Positions 17,263-26,519 of a DNA stretch of 64,000 bases are shown piece by piece. The number at the start of each line of letters is the position of its first letter. Positions within the stretch are counted from its first letter, which is position 1. This DNA is from PALSA-505 sp963762615 (lineage in GTDB: Bacteria; Actinomycetota; Actinomycetes; Streptosporangiales; Streptosporangiaceae). The notes beneath the pieces were generated by a model. It saw nothing but the letters and a program-made list of their open reading frames with translations. It had not been told where the DNA came from and did not search any database. The translations under genes were made by a program, and so were the position numbers. The stretch is from positions 496,001 through 560,000 of the forward strand of contig CAVXLG010000020.1 in NCBI GenBank assembly GCA_963762615.1, read 5' to 3'.

Positions 17263-18694
17263 CCGAACGTCCGGATCAGCAGGCCGGTCCGCGCCTTGGG
17301 CCCGAACGACGTCGACTTCGGCGGCATCTGCTCGCCGCGGCCGGCGATGTCGCGGACTTCCGCCGGCCGATACCGGGTTGGCGAGCACTGCCGTCCCGCC
17401 GGCCTCATCCGCCGCCCGTACCGCGGCCGCCGCGTCCTGGTGCACGACCCGCACCGCGCGCTCGCCGTTGCCGGACCCGCCACAGCCGCCCGATGAGGAG
17501 CTGCTGCAGGACCGATGCGGGCAGCGCACGCCAGGCCGGCGAGCGCCCGGCGGGCATCGCCTCCGCCGTCTGGGCCGGGTCCGGGATGCTCCAGCAGGTG
17601 CAGCTCGCCGCCGCCCGCGATGAGGAACGCCGGGCCGTACCGCCCGGCCTCGGCCAGCTCGCACAGGGCCGCGGGCAGGCCGGCAGGCACGGCCCGCACC
17701 GTGAACGCGGCCTTGGCCAGCGCCGCGGCGTCGGCAGGCGGCAGCCCGGGGATGACCCGGTGCATCGCCCCGATCCGCGGCGGGTACGCGGCCGTGTCGA
17801 CCAGCAGCGCAAGCCCGTTATCCCACGGGCCAGCCTGGTCACCTGCTGCCCGCCGCCGCGCCTGCAGCTCCAGGTAGGCGGCGTAGCGGTGGTGCCCGTC
17901 GGCGATGAGCGCCTGCCGCGGCGCCAGGTCCGCGGCGATGGCCGCCTGCCCGGCCGGGTCGGTGAGGGCCCACAGCCGGTGCGTGATGCCGTCCTCGGTG
18001 GCCGCGGCGAGCAGCGGCTCCCTGGTGGCCGCGATCTCGTCCACCAGGCGGGTGGCGGTGCCGCGTTCGTCGCGGTCGCGGTGGCTGCCCTGCCCGCCGC
18101 GCGCGGCCTGCCCGGCTGCGGGCCCGCCGCGCGGATCCCGGCGGGACTGCCGTCATACATCAGGAAGATGGGTTCGAGATTGGCCTGGGTGGCCTCCATC
18201 AGCTCGCGCCTGCCAGTGACCGGCCCGGGCATGACCGCCTCGTGCGGCAGCACGACGCCCGCGCCGGGCGGGCTGAGCCGCACCGCGCCGATGAGGCCGC
18301 GCTGGAGAACCAGGCCCGGCGGTGGCGCTGCCCCGGCGCCCGCGGAACCGGCGCCCGCGCCGGTGCTCTGCTCGTAGATGTAGATCGCTGGCCTCGGATC
18401 GGCCGCGAGCACTCCCTCGGCGATCCAGCGGCTGAGCGTGCCCGCTGCCGCCCGGCAGCCGTCAGTGCCGGCCGCGGGATCAGCGTTCGGAAGGATGAGC
18501 CGGACCACGTTGTGCGGGTCCGCGGCGAGCAGCCTGGGCACCGATCCCGGCCCGATAGCGTCGTACGGTGGTGAGGTGACCTCGGCGAGCCCGCTCACCC
18601 GCTCCGGGGCGTAGCGGAGCCCGCGGAACGGCGCAAGCACGAGTTCGGCTGGGCCCGGCGATGCTGGCCGCCGGGCGGGCGGAAGGGTGTGCAC
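17253..18694 (-). CDS. DUF1015 family protein (several frameshifts)
   Basis: The N-terminal part reads LVLAPFRGLRYAPERVSGL and SPPYDAIGP, the middle ALIADGHHRYAAYLELQ, and the C-terminus MPPKSTSFGPKARTGLLIRTF, all hallmarks of DUF1015. The reading frame changes near 18090, 17525, 17485 and 17375, with family sequence continuing each time, so the breaks look like base errors. The family has no settled function. A GTG at 18692-18694 is the best start, only two bases from the ATG of the divergent TPR gene; a later GTG near 18640 would still keep the first motif. Confidence 0.8.
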
Positions 18695-18696
18695 AT

Positions 18697-19231
18697 ATGA
18701 CAGAAGGACGGCGCGGCGGCCAGGATTCCCGGCCGGAAGAAAACGAGCTCGAGAGCGGGCAAGCCGCCGGGGGCGGTCATCGGCCGCCGCCTGGCGAGAG
18801 CGAGCCGGACGGCGACGTGCAGACGTGGTACCGGCGGGGCGTGGACCTGCTCGGAAACGGGAGCCCGGCCGCGGCCGCGCAGCTTCTCGAGCGGGCGGCG
18901 GATGCGGAGCCGGATTCCCGGATGGTCCGCGAGGCACTGGCGCGGGCCCAGTTCGACGCGGGATGGTACGCCGCGGCGGCGGACAGTTTCCGGATGATCG
19001 TGGAAGCCAGCCCCGCCGACGACTATGCCCACTTCGGGCTCGGCCTCGCGCTGGCCCGTTCCGGCGCGCCGGGCGAGGCGGCGGAGTATCTCGCGCTGGC
19101 CGCCGCGATGCGGCCTGACCTGCCGCACTACACGCAGCGCGCTGCGCGGCGTCAGGGCCACGCTGCGCGCCCGCGATCAGGCGGCCGGGGCGGAAGGACG
19201 CAGCGAGACCGCGGCGGGCGAGACCGGCTGA
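18697..19231 (+). CDS. Tetratricopeptide-repeat protein
   Basis: About 177 residues. An acidic, disordered N-terminus of some 45 residues is followed by about three TPR-like helical pairs (TWYRRGVDLLGNGSPAAAA, VREALARAQFDAGWYAAA, AHFGLGLALARSGAPGEAA). One extra base near 19137 changes the frame; the repaired end reads HYTQALRGVRATLRARDQ and stops at 19231. A TPR protein in front of the HAD phosphatase matches the order of the mycobacterial tlyA region. GGAAGG lies 10 bases before the ATG. Confidence 0.75.
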
Positions 19232-19277
19232 CAGCCCCTTGACCGCCGGCCCGCCGCGGCCATGCGATCATGGCCGC

Positions 19278-20309
19278 ATGACGGCACCGCCCGCGCCGCC
19301 CGGGCTGCTGAGCTGCCCTGAGCCGCTCAGCTCGGCCTATGACGTAGCCCTGCTCGACCTGGACGGGGTGGTCTACCTGGGGGGCGCCGCCATTCCCGGC
19401 GCCGCCGCGGCCCTGGGCGAGGCCGTGTCCGCGGGCCTGAGGCTCGCCTTCGTCACCAACAACGCCTACCGCACTCCCGCGGCGATCGCCGCCCAGCTGA
19501 CCGGGCTCGGCGTAGCCGCCAGACCCGCCGACGTGGTGACCTCCGCGCAGGCGGCAGCGCGGCTGCTGGCCGAACGGCTGGCGCCGTGCTCGGCCGTGCT
19601 GGTCATCGGCGGGCAGGGGCTTCGGCTGGCAGTCAGGGAACGCGGCCTCCGTCCGGTCAGCGTGGCCGCGGCCAGGCCCGCTGCCGTGGTCCAGGGGTAC
19701 TCGCCCGACATCTGCTACGCGGATCTGGCCGAAGGCGCGCTGGCCGTCGAGGCGGGCGCGCTCTTCGTCGCGTCCAACGCCGATGCGCACGCTGCCCACC
19801 CCGCGGGGCCGCCAGCCCGGTAACGGGTCGCTCGCGCAGGTCATCATCAACGCCACCGGCATCCGGCCGCTGGTCGCGGGCAAGCCGGAGCCTCCGCTGC
19901 ACGCCGAGTCCGTGGAGCGGACCGGCGCGCGGCGGCCGCTCGTGGTCGGCGACCGGCTCGACACCGACATCGAGGGCGCTCGCCGGGTGGGCGCGGACAG
20001 CCTGCTCGTGCTGACCGGCGTCAGCGAGCCGGCCGATGTGCTGCTGGCCCCCCCGGGGCGGCGTCCGTCCTACCTGGCGGCGGACCTGGCCGGCCTGCTC
20101 GAGCCGCATCCCGGGGTGACCGCGCGCGGCGGCGGGTACCGCTGCCGCGGCTGGACGGCGCGCTGGACGGCCGACGGGCAGCGGCTCGAGCTGGCCGGCC
20201 GGGAGATCGCATCGACGCACTCCGCGCGCTGTCCGCCGCCGCCTGGTCGGCATCCCGGCTCACCCCGGAGGCGGCCCGCCAGGCCGTGCGCCTGCTGGAC
20301 CCGGCTTAG
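19278..20309 (+). CDS. HAD-superfamily phosphatase, class IIA (NagD/glycerol-phosphatase-like; frameshifted)
   Basis: HAD motif I is LLDLDGVVYLGG (both catalytic Asp present), motif II lies in FVTNNAYRTP, and the later motifs in RRPLVVGDRLDTDIEGARRVGAD; the IIA cap lies between. The frame shifts near 19788 (SNADA continuing TLPTPRG) and again near 20200, after which RALSAAAWSASRLTPEAA leads to TAG at 20309. Members of this group remove phosphate from small metabolites; the mycobacterial gene in this position encodes a glycerol-3-phosphate phosphatase. The specific substrate here is inferred from position only. Confidence 0.82.
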
Positions 20310-20757
20310 CGCGCCCGGCAACAGGACCGCCGGTCCCGCGGCGGCCAGGCTGCCGCCGGCGGCGTTCTGGCCGGCCGCCAGCCAGATCCGGGCCCGGCTC
20401 CGTGCCCGGCCTTGCCAGGGAGGGCTCCCTCCCGGGCCTTGCCGGGGATTGCCCGGACGCCGCTGTCGGCCGGGCCGCAGGCACGCCAGCACGCAGGGGC
20501 AGCGCCCTGCTGTGCCTGGCGCTCTTGCAGCGCGCGGCGCGCGGAGCAGACATCGCTGCCTGCTTGACAACGCTCCGTGCCTGCGGTGTGCTACCTGGCA
20601 TGCCAGCGCGCGGAGTGCCGTCGCGCCGCGACCCCCGCGGCGCCGGCCTGGCCTGCGCCCGCTGTTGCCGTCCTTCGTGTTGTTGTCGCTGACGACTCTC
20701 GGCCGACCCTGACTCGTCGCCACGGGACCGGACCGTCCCGCACCCGAAGGACCCCCG
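20310..20757. other. 448-base stretch without a supported gene
   Basis: Short open frames here lack family features. The only structure I see is the hairpin at 20418-20433. The last bases hold AAGGA, the ribosome binding site of the cupin gene. Confidence 0.6.
20418..20433 (+). terminator. GC-rich hairpin downstream of the HAD gene
   Basis: GGGAGGG (20418-20424) and CCCTCCC (20427-20433) form a perfect 7-base stem with only two bases between them. There is no T-run. It may end transcription from the HAD gene, about 110 bases upstream. Confidence 0.4.
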
Positions 20758-21293
20758 ATGCAGCTCGACACCTCCCTCGCTCCTGAGATCGCCCTGGCGG
20801 GCCCGGACGCGGCCGCCCAGCCTGCGGCGGACCGGCCCGGCGCCTGGCCGCCCCGGCGACCATCGGATACCTGGCCCGCTGCCTGCGGCTGCTCGCGGCC
20901 GACCCGCAGGCCTGGTGGGACCTCGTCCGGTTCGACCCGGGCCGGCCGGTCCAGGTCGCGGTCGCGCCGCCCGGGCCGGGCTGTGAGACGTGGCTGCTCG
21001 TGCTGCCCCCCGGTCACCACGGCGACGAGCAGCAGGCCGGGCCGGGCTGGGAAGTGGCGTGCCTGATCGCGGGGACGATCGCCGGGCCGGCCGGGCCGCC
21101 GGGCGAGCGGCGGCTCCGCCCGCTGCTGCCCGGCCGGCTCCGGGTCCGCGGCGGCCGGGAATCCCATCACCTGATCAATACCGGCAGCGGCTACGCGGTC
21201 AGCCTGCACGCCCGGTCGGCGCCCGCCGCGCCGCCGCCGGGCCCGTGGCCGGCGCAGCGTCCGCCGCGTCCAGCCCGGACTCGCGCAGGGTGA
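20758..21293 (+). CDS. Cupin-fold protein, distantly like cysteine dioxygenase (frameshifted)
   Basis: About 178 residues after repair of a one-base shift near 20850 (the first frame ends in DRPGAW, the second begins APATIGYLARCLRLL). The order WWDLVRFDP, ETWLLVLPPGHH, VACLIAGTIA, RVRGGRESHHLIN and YAVSLHAR follows the two cupin motifs of the cysteine dioxygenase family. The usual His-X-His and Glu of motif 1 are not evident; HH in HHLIN is the only likely metal pair. AAGGA precedes the ATG. The 3' end overlaps alkB by 95 bases on the other strand, so the true stop may be earlier. Function uncertain. Confidence 0.55.
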
Positions 21294-21921
21294 TGTTGAG
21301 CCGCCCGCCGCCCAGCCCGATCTCCGGCCGGCCCGTGCCCGGCATGGTCTTCGGCACGGCGTGGTAGGCGAGCCGTGACGGCCCGCCGAACACGAACAGA
21401 TCGCCCGACTCGAGCCGCACGTCCGTCCAGGGCCTGCCGCGGTCGCGGGTGTTGCCGAACCTGAACACGCAGCTGTCGCCGAGGCTCAGCGAGACCACCG
21501 GGGCCACTGACCGCTCCTCACGGTCGGCGTGCATGCCCATCCGGGCCGCCGCGTCGTAGTAGTTGATCAGGGCGACGTCCGGGTGGTAACCGGCTGCCGC
21601 GCCCTCATCGGCGTAGGCCTCCGCGACGGCGCGGCGGCCGAGGTCGGCCAGCCAGCCGGGGAACCGCTTGACCGGCGCGCCGTCGGTGTCGTCGGCGGTG
21701 CGCGAGTAGCGGTAGGGGATCCAGTGCCAGCCCAGGCACACCGTCCGGACGGACATGACGCCGCCGCGCGGCAGCCGGGTGGCGCGGATGCCGGCCGGCG
21801 GCCGCGCCCACTCCCGGCAGGCGCAGACCAGCCGGCGCTGCTCGCCCGGGTCGAGCCAGCCGGGCACGTGCACGGCCCCCGGCGCGACCTCGGCGCGGGG
21901 ACGGGGGATGAGCGCCGTCAC
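21199..21921 (-). CDS. alkB: AlkB-type 2-oxoglutarate/Fe(II) dioxygenase
   Basis: 240 residues of the AlkB family, which oxidatively removes alkyl groups from DNA or RNA bases. Visible catalytic features are the H-x-D pair in GMHADREERS, the distal His in RLAYHAV, the Arg for 2-oxoglutarate in LNITLRES, and the nucleotide lid region WHWIPYRYSR. Length matches bacterial AlkB (about 220). Start GTG 21921 is preceded by a weak GGACAG. It lies between the cupin and cyclophilin genes, inside a block that interrupts the usual HAD-to-tlyA order. Confidence 0.88.
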   Translation of the reverse strand: MTALIPRPRAEVAPGAVHVPGWLDPGEQRRLVCACREWARPPAGIRATRLPRGGVMSVRTVCLGWHWIPYRYSRTADDTDGAPVKRFPGWLADLGRRAVAEAYADEGAAAGYHPDVALINYYDAAARMGMHADREERSVAPVVSLSLGDSCVFRFGNTRDRGRPWTDVRLESGDLFVFGGPSRLAYHAVPKTMPGTGRPEIGLGGGRLNITLRESGLDAADAAPATGPAAARRAPTGRAG

Positions 21922-22074
21922 CTGTCCGAGTATGCCCGCGCGAAACCGGCGCCGCAGCCGGTGCCGGCCCCGGTGATCGGGGTAAAAAACTTTCGTGACG
22001 GACCGCGGCGGCCGTTCCGTGCGACGCCGCGCGATCCGGGCTCGCGCCGCCGAGACGGGAAAGAGAGGTTCACC

Positions 22075-22824
22075 ATGCGAAGGATTCTCACGATCACCGG
22101 TGCCACCGTCGTGCTCGGCCTGACCGGACTGGTGGCCAGCGCGGTGACACAGGCCGCGCCCCAGCATCCCGGCCCGCTCCGGCAGCATGCCGCGCGGGTC
22201 ACCGTGCGTCCCGGCACGGCCAGGCCCACGGCGGTCGCGCGCGCCGGGACGGCGCCGAACAGCTGCGGCTTCGTCCGGGCGATCCCTGCCGACGACTTCA
22301 AGGGCCTGCCCAACTACACCGCGGCCAGGGCCGCGCACCCGTTCATCGTGCGCATGTTCACCACCCAGGGCCTGATCGTCTGGCGCGCGCTGACCTCGGC
22401 CGCGCCGTGCACGACGTACTCCTTCCGGTTCCTCGCCGAACGGGGCTACTTCACCTGGACGCATTGCCACCGGCTCACGGTCAGGGGCATCTACGTGCTG
22501 CAGTGCGGTGACCCGACCGGCACCGGCTCGGGCGGACCCGGCTACAAGTTCAACGACGAGAACCTGGCTGGCGCCAGCTATCCGGCGGGCACGGTGGCCA
22601 TGGCCAACGCCGGCCCGGACACAAACGGCAGCCAGTTCTTCTTCTGCTGGAAGAACTCCTCGCTGATCCCGCCCGACTACACGCCGTTCGGCACGGTGAT
22701 CCAGGGGATGAACGTGCTGCGCAGGATCGCGGCGGCCGGCGACGACAGCCAGAACGGCCCCGGCGACGGCTACCCGCACCTGTTCACCGCGTTCACGTAC
22801 GTGCAGATCGTGTTCACCAAATAG
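22075..22824 (+). CDS. Secreted cyclophilin-type peptidyl-prolyl isomerase
   Basis: 249 residues with a Sec signal peptide (MRRILTITGATVVLGLTGL, Ala-rich cleavage zone near residue 30). The cyclophilin domain spans about 75-249: LQCGDPTGTGSGGPGYKF, DTNGSQFFF and YTPFGTVIQGMNVL are diagnostic. The catalytic Arg region reads CHRLT instead of the usual FHRVI. Unlike cytoplasmic PPIases, the loop before it contains several Cys and Trp residues (APCTTYSF, YFTWTHCH). It should act outside the membrane on exported proteins. AGAGAGG precedes the ATG and a strong hairpin follows the stop. Confidence 0.87.
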   Translation: MRRILTITGATVVLGLTGLVASAVTQAAPQHPGPLRQHAARVTVRPGTARPTAVARAGTAPNSCGFVRAIPADDFKGLPNYTAARAAHPFIVRMFTTQGLIVWRALTSAAPCTTYSFRFLAERGYFTWTHCHRLTVRGIYVLQCGDPTGTGSGGPGYKFNDENLAGASYPAGTVAMANAGPDTNGSQFFFCWKNSSLIPPDYTPFGTVIQGMNVLRRIAAAGDDSQNGPGDGYPHLFTAFTYVQIVFTK

Positions 22825-22840
22825 CCTGCGGCCGGCTCAT

Positions 22841-22876
22841 CCGGCGGGCGGCGATCCGCGGGTCGCCGCCCGCCGG
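22841..22876 (+). terminator. Strong terminator-like hairpin after the cyclophilin gene
   Basis: A perfect 14-base stem: CCGGCGGGCGGCGA (22841-22854) pairs with TCGCCGCCCGCCGG (22863-22876) around an 8-base loop. It begins 17 bases after the stop codon. There is no T-run, as is common in high-GC actinomycetes. Confidence 0.72.
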
Positions 22877-22994
22877 CGGCAGAACGCGGACCGACCGCGA
22901 CGATAAACCGGCCGCGACGATAATGAGTGCCGGGCGGGACCACCCAGGACGCGGGCCCATGCCGGCGCCCACCACGAGACCTCGGAGCGCGGGC

Positions 22995-23830
22995 ATGGCT
23001 GAGCTGACCGGTCTGCTGGAGGCCTGGCGCCGGGAGCTGGCCGCCTGGGCGATCCCCGAGCAGATCAGCGCCGCGGTCGCCGAATCCCCCTGGGTGCTGC
23101 CGCGGCAGGTGTTCGCCCGCCGCGCGGACCGGCTGAGCAGCGCGCCGTCCGGCCCGTCCTACGAGCAGGCCTGGGCCGCGCTCGAACCGCGGGGAAGCAT
23201 CCTGGACGTCGGAGCGGGCGCGGGCGCCGCCTGCCTCCCGCTGCTCGGCCGGGCCACGGCCCTGACCGTGGTGGACAGCGACGCCGGGATGCTCAGCCTG
23301 CTCGCCGAGCGTGCCGCGGCCGCGGGCAGCACCGCGCGGTGCGTGCGCGGCAGCTGGCCGCAGGCCGCCGCGCAGGTCCCGGCCGCCGACGTGGTGACCT
23401 GCCATCACGTGCTCTACAACGTGCCCGGCCTGGCGCCGTTCGTGGCGGCGCTCACCGCGCGCGCCCGGCGCCTGGTGATCACCGAGATGACCGCCAGCCA
23501 CCCGCTGGTCACGCTGAACGATCTGTGGCTGAAGTTCCACGGCCTGCGGCGGCCGGACGGCCCCACCGCCGATGACGTGCTGCGCATCCTGACCGCGATG
23601 GGCCTGCGCCCCGGCTACCGGCGGTGGCGGCGGCCCGGCGCGGCTGACTACGCGAGCTTCGACGAGCTCACCGACGTCACCGGCGGCGGCTGTGCCTGCC
23701 GCCCGAGCGGTCCGGCGAGGTGGCCGGCGCGCTCGTCGCGGCGGGCGCCGACCGTGACCGCCCGACCGAGCTGGGCTCACCGGGGCGCGACGTGGTCACG
23801 ATCTGGTGGGCGGGCGAGGCCGGCCGGATG
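22995..23830 (+). CDS. SAM-dependent methyltransferase (frameshifted, 3' end uncertain)
   Basis: Class I methyltransferase. Motif I is ILDVGAGAGAACLPLL near residue 65, the acidic loop TVVDSDAGML follows, then DVVTCHHVLYNVPG at motif IV. After FDELTDVT a one-base shift near 23678 moves the protein to RRRLCLPPERSGEVAGALV, ending around VTIWWAGEAG. No stop is met there, so a further error is likely and the end is approximate. GGAG lies seven bases before ATG 22995. A similar gene is often annotated only as a methyltransferase; the substrate is unknown. Confidence 0.75.
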
Positions 23831-23890
23831 CGGCCGGGCGCTATCCGGCGGATCTTGGCGCCGCGGAAGATCCGCCGGAAACGGCCCGGG

Positions 23891-24237
23891 TCACAGGAAC
23901 TTCCTGAGCCTGAGCAGGTCGAGGAGGCTCGCCTCGACCTTCAGCTTGCCGGTCAGCCAGGCCCGGGCGAAGCTGGCCGGGTCCCCGGCGATCGCCGACC
24001 AGGTCATCGCTGTTCGCGGTGAACCTGACCTGCGCCGGGCGGGCTGCCCGGCGCGGCCTCCTGGACCGGATCCGCGCCGTGCGGCCCGATACGGGTGGCG
24101 AAAAGCAGGCCAAGGTCGGGCACCCGGCAGCTCATCGTGCGCTCGGGGAAATTGGCGGCCCGGTCCGCGGCGTCCATCTGGGCGATGCGGCCCAGCAACG
24201 CCTCCAGCGCCTTGCGGCATTCGTCGGCGGTCGCCAT
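23891..24237 (-). CDS. SCP2 sterol-carrier-domain protein (frameshifted)
   Basis: About 115 residues. The N-terminus MATADECRKALEALLGRIAQ, the core AQVRFTANSDDLV and the C-terminus SFARAWLTGKLKVEASLLDL are typical of small actinobacterial SCP2-fold proteins, which bind lipids or sterol-like ligands. The frame changes twice, near 24045 and 24005. Its start is divergent from the small ORF before tlyA, with 172 bases between them. The ligand is unknown. Confidence 0.72.
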
Positions 24238-24409
24238 CCGGGCCTCAACCTCGCTCTCTCGGCCGGAGCCCATCCTGCCAGCCCGGAACGGGTACTGCCG
24301 CCAGCTGGTGCCGCGCGACACGGCGCGGGGGTGCTGCTGCGCCGGCCTGTCGGCTCCGGACGGTAGCGTTCCGAGGGAACGCACAGGCGCGCAAGGAGCG
24401 TGGAGGCAG

Positions 24410-24637
24410 ATGGAGCACGAAGTACGACGACGAGGAACTGGCGAGGCGCGGGTGGACCAGGCGGTCGCCGGCCTGGACCGGCTGGCGGGCCTGCCGCCGG
24501 ATGAGCACGTGGCCGTCTTCGAGGACACCCACGCCCGGCTGCGGCAGGTGCTCAGCGAGCTCGATTCCGGGCCGGGCGGACACCGGCCGGCCGCTGACCA
24601 GGATGCCGACCGTCATGTCCAGCCGGATCCGGCTTGA
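24410..24637 (+). CDS. Small conserved actinobacterial protein upstream of tlyA
   Basis: 75 residues. The core RVDQAVAGLDRL and HVAVFEDTHARLRQVLSELD matches the small acidic proteins that precede tlyA in actinobacteria (position of Rv1693). Their role is unknown. A GGAGG-like site is placed before ATG 24410. The last 20 residues look unrelated to the family and overlap the tlyA start by 23 bases, so a base error near the end is possible. Confidence 0.65.
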   Translation: MEHEVRRRGTGEARVDQAVAGLDRLAGLPPDEHVAVFEDTHARLRQVLSELDSGPGGHRPAADQDADRHVQPDPA

Positions 24638-25414
24638 CGCCGAGCTCGTCAGGCGGGGCCTGGCCCGGTCACGGGAGCAGGCGGCCGAGCTGATCGGCGA
24701 GCGGCCGGGTCGCCGTGGGCGGGCTCACCGCGGGCAAGCCGGCCACGCAGGTCGGCCAGGGATGCCGCCATCGCGGTGCGCGCCGACGCCGGGGCGCAGT
24801 ACGTGTCACGCGGCGGCCGCAAGCTGGCCGGCGCGCTGGCCGCATTCGGCGGCCCTGCCGTGGCCGGGCGCCGCTGCCTGGACGCGGGCGCCTCCACGGG
24901 CGGGTTCACCGACGTGCTGCTGCAGGCGGGCGCCGGGCACGTCATCGCGGTGGACGTGGGGTACGGCCAGCTCGCCTGGGCGCTGCGCGGCGATCCCCGG
25001 GTCACCGTGCTGGAGCGGGTCAACGTCCGCGAGCTGCGGCCCGAGCAGGTGGCGCCGCCGCCGGGCCTGGTGGTGGCCGACCTGTCCTTCATATCCCTGG
25101 CCACCCCGCTGCCCGCGCTGGTGCGCTGCGCCGCGCCGGACGCGGACTTCGTGCTGCTGGTCAAGCCGCAGTTCGAGGTGGGCAAGGGCCGGGTCGGGCC
25201 AGGCGGCGTGGTCAGGGAGCCCGGGCTCAGGGCCGAGGCGGTGTCCGGCGTCGCCCGGGCCGCGGCCGGCCACGGCCTCGGCGTGGCCGGCGTCACGGCC
25301 AGCCCGCTGCCCGGGCCCGCCGGGAACGTGGAGTATTTCCTGTGGCTGCGCCGCGGGGCGCCGCCGCTGGACGGCGGCGAGCTCGAGCAGGCGATCGCGG
25401 ATGGCCCGCAGTGA
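24615..25414 (+). CDS. tlyA: TlyA family rRNA 2'-O-methyltransferase (two frameshifts)
   Basis: About 265 residues when two extra bases (near 24706 and 24760) are removed, matching the usual length. An S4 RNA-binding domain (RIRLDAELVRRGLARSREQA, VGGLTAGKP) precedes the methyltransferase domain: YVSRGGRKLAGAL, CLDAGASTGGFTDVLL (motif I), VVADLSFISL and LLVKPQFEVGKG. TlyA methylates ribose at 16S C1409 and 23S C1920 (E. coli numbering) and so allows capreomycin binding. It is followed by NAD kinase and recN, the standard actinobacterial order. Confidence 0.9.
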
Positions 25415-25442
25415 TGTCCGGCCGGGGAGGAGCACGCGTCGG

Positions 25443-26519
25443 ATGGGCATGACGGACGGGAGCCGGACGGTGCTCCTCGTCACGCACACCGGCAAGCCGC
25501 AGGCGCTGACCAGCGCACGGTTCGTCGCGGACCGGCTGGCGGCGGCGGGCCTGACGGTGCGGGTGCTGAGCCCGGAGGCGGCCGAGCTGCGCTGCGCCGC
25601 CGAGGCGGTCCCGCCCGGCCCGCAGGCGGCCGCCGGCGCGGAGATCGTGATCGTCATCGGCGGCGACGGCACGCTGCTGCGGGCGGCCGAGGTCGCCCGC
25701 CCGGCGGGGGTCGCCGTTGCTCGGCGTTAACTTGGGCCACGTGGGCTTCCTGGCCGAGGCGGAGCCCGATGACCTGGCCGGCACCGTGGACCGCGTGGTG
25801 GCCCGCCGCTACCAGGTCGAGCGCCGGATGACGATCGACGTGACCGTGCTGCAGAACGGGACCGTGATACGCCGCCACCTGGGCGCTGAACGAGGCGACG
25901 GTGGAAAAGACTCCCCGGGTCGGGCATGCTCGAGCTGGTCACCGAGGTCGACGGGCGGCCGCTGGCCGCGGCTGGACTGCGACGGCGTGATCTGCGCGAC
26001 GCCCACCGGGTCGACCGCCTACGCGTTCTCCGCCGGGGGGCCGGTCGTCTGGCCAGGGGTGGAGGCGCTGCTGCTGGTGCCGATCTGCGCGCACGCGCTG
26101 TTCGCCGGGCCGATGGTTATCTCGCCCGCGTCGACGCTCGCGGTCGAGGTGATCGGCGGATCCGCGCGAACCGCCGGTCGGCCCGCCCGGCCTGGGGATA
26201 GACACCGGCGCCGGGCGTGGCGAGATGACAGGTGCCATGCTTGTGGTGCGATGGTCGCCGTAGTGTGAACCTGCCGCCGGGCTCAAGGGTCGAGGTGCGG
26301 CGCGGGGCACGTCCCGTCCTGCTGGCCAGGCTGAACCGCCACGAGACGGGGGCGCAGGCCCCGGTCGGCGCCGGGGCGCTGTTCACCGACCGCCTGGTCG
26401 TGAAGTTCGGCCTGCCGGTGACCGGGTGGCGCGGCAGGCAGGGCGCCCAGGCGCCCGGCCCGGCCGCCAGCGGCCAGGCCGCACCGGGCGGAGAGGAGGC
26501 GTCAAGGGCCGATGCTTGA
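25443..26519 (+). CDS. nadK: NAD kinase (several frameshifts)
   Basis: NAD kinase phosphorylates NAD to NADP and is normally essential. The GGDGT nucleotide motif (VIVIGGDGTLLRAAEVA), LLGVNLGHVGFLAE, CDGVICATPTGSTAYAFSAGG and the C-terminal LWCDGRRSVNLPPGSRVEVRRG are all present but in changing frames, with shifts near 25718, 25885, 25920 and 25968. Between VEVIGGSAR and LWCDG are about 70 bases with in-frame stops, longer than usual, and a further insertion (ETGAQAPVGAGAL) precedes FTDRLVVKFGLPV. The stop overlaps the recN start by 8 bases. Confidence 0.85.

Noticed and set aside
22923..25730. A continuous 935-residue frame that would fuse methyltransferase, TlyA and NAD kinase parts
   Set aside because: Only pieces of each family lie in this frame, separated by sequence with no similarity; single-base shifts and high GC keep it open by chance.
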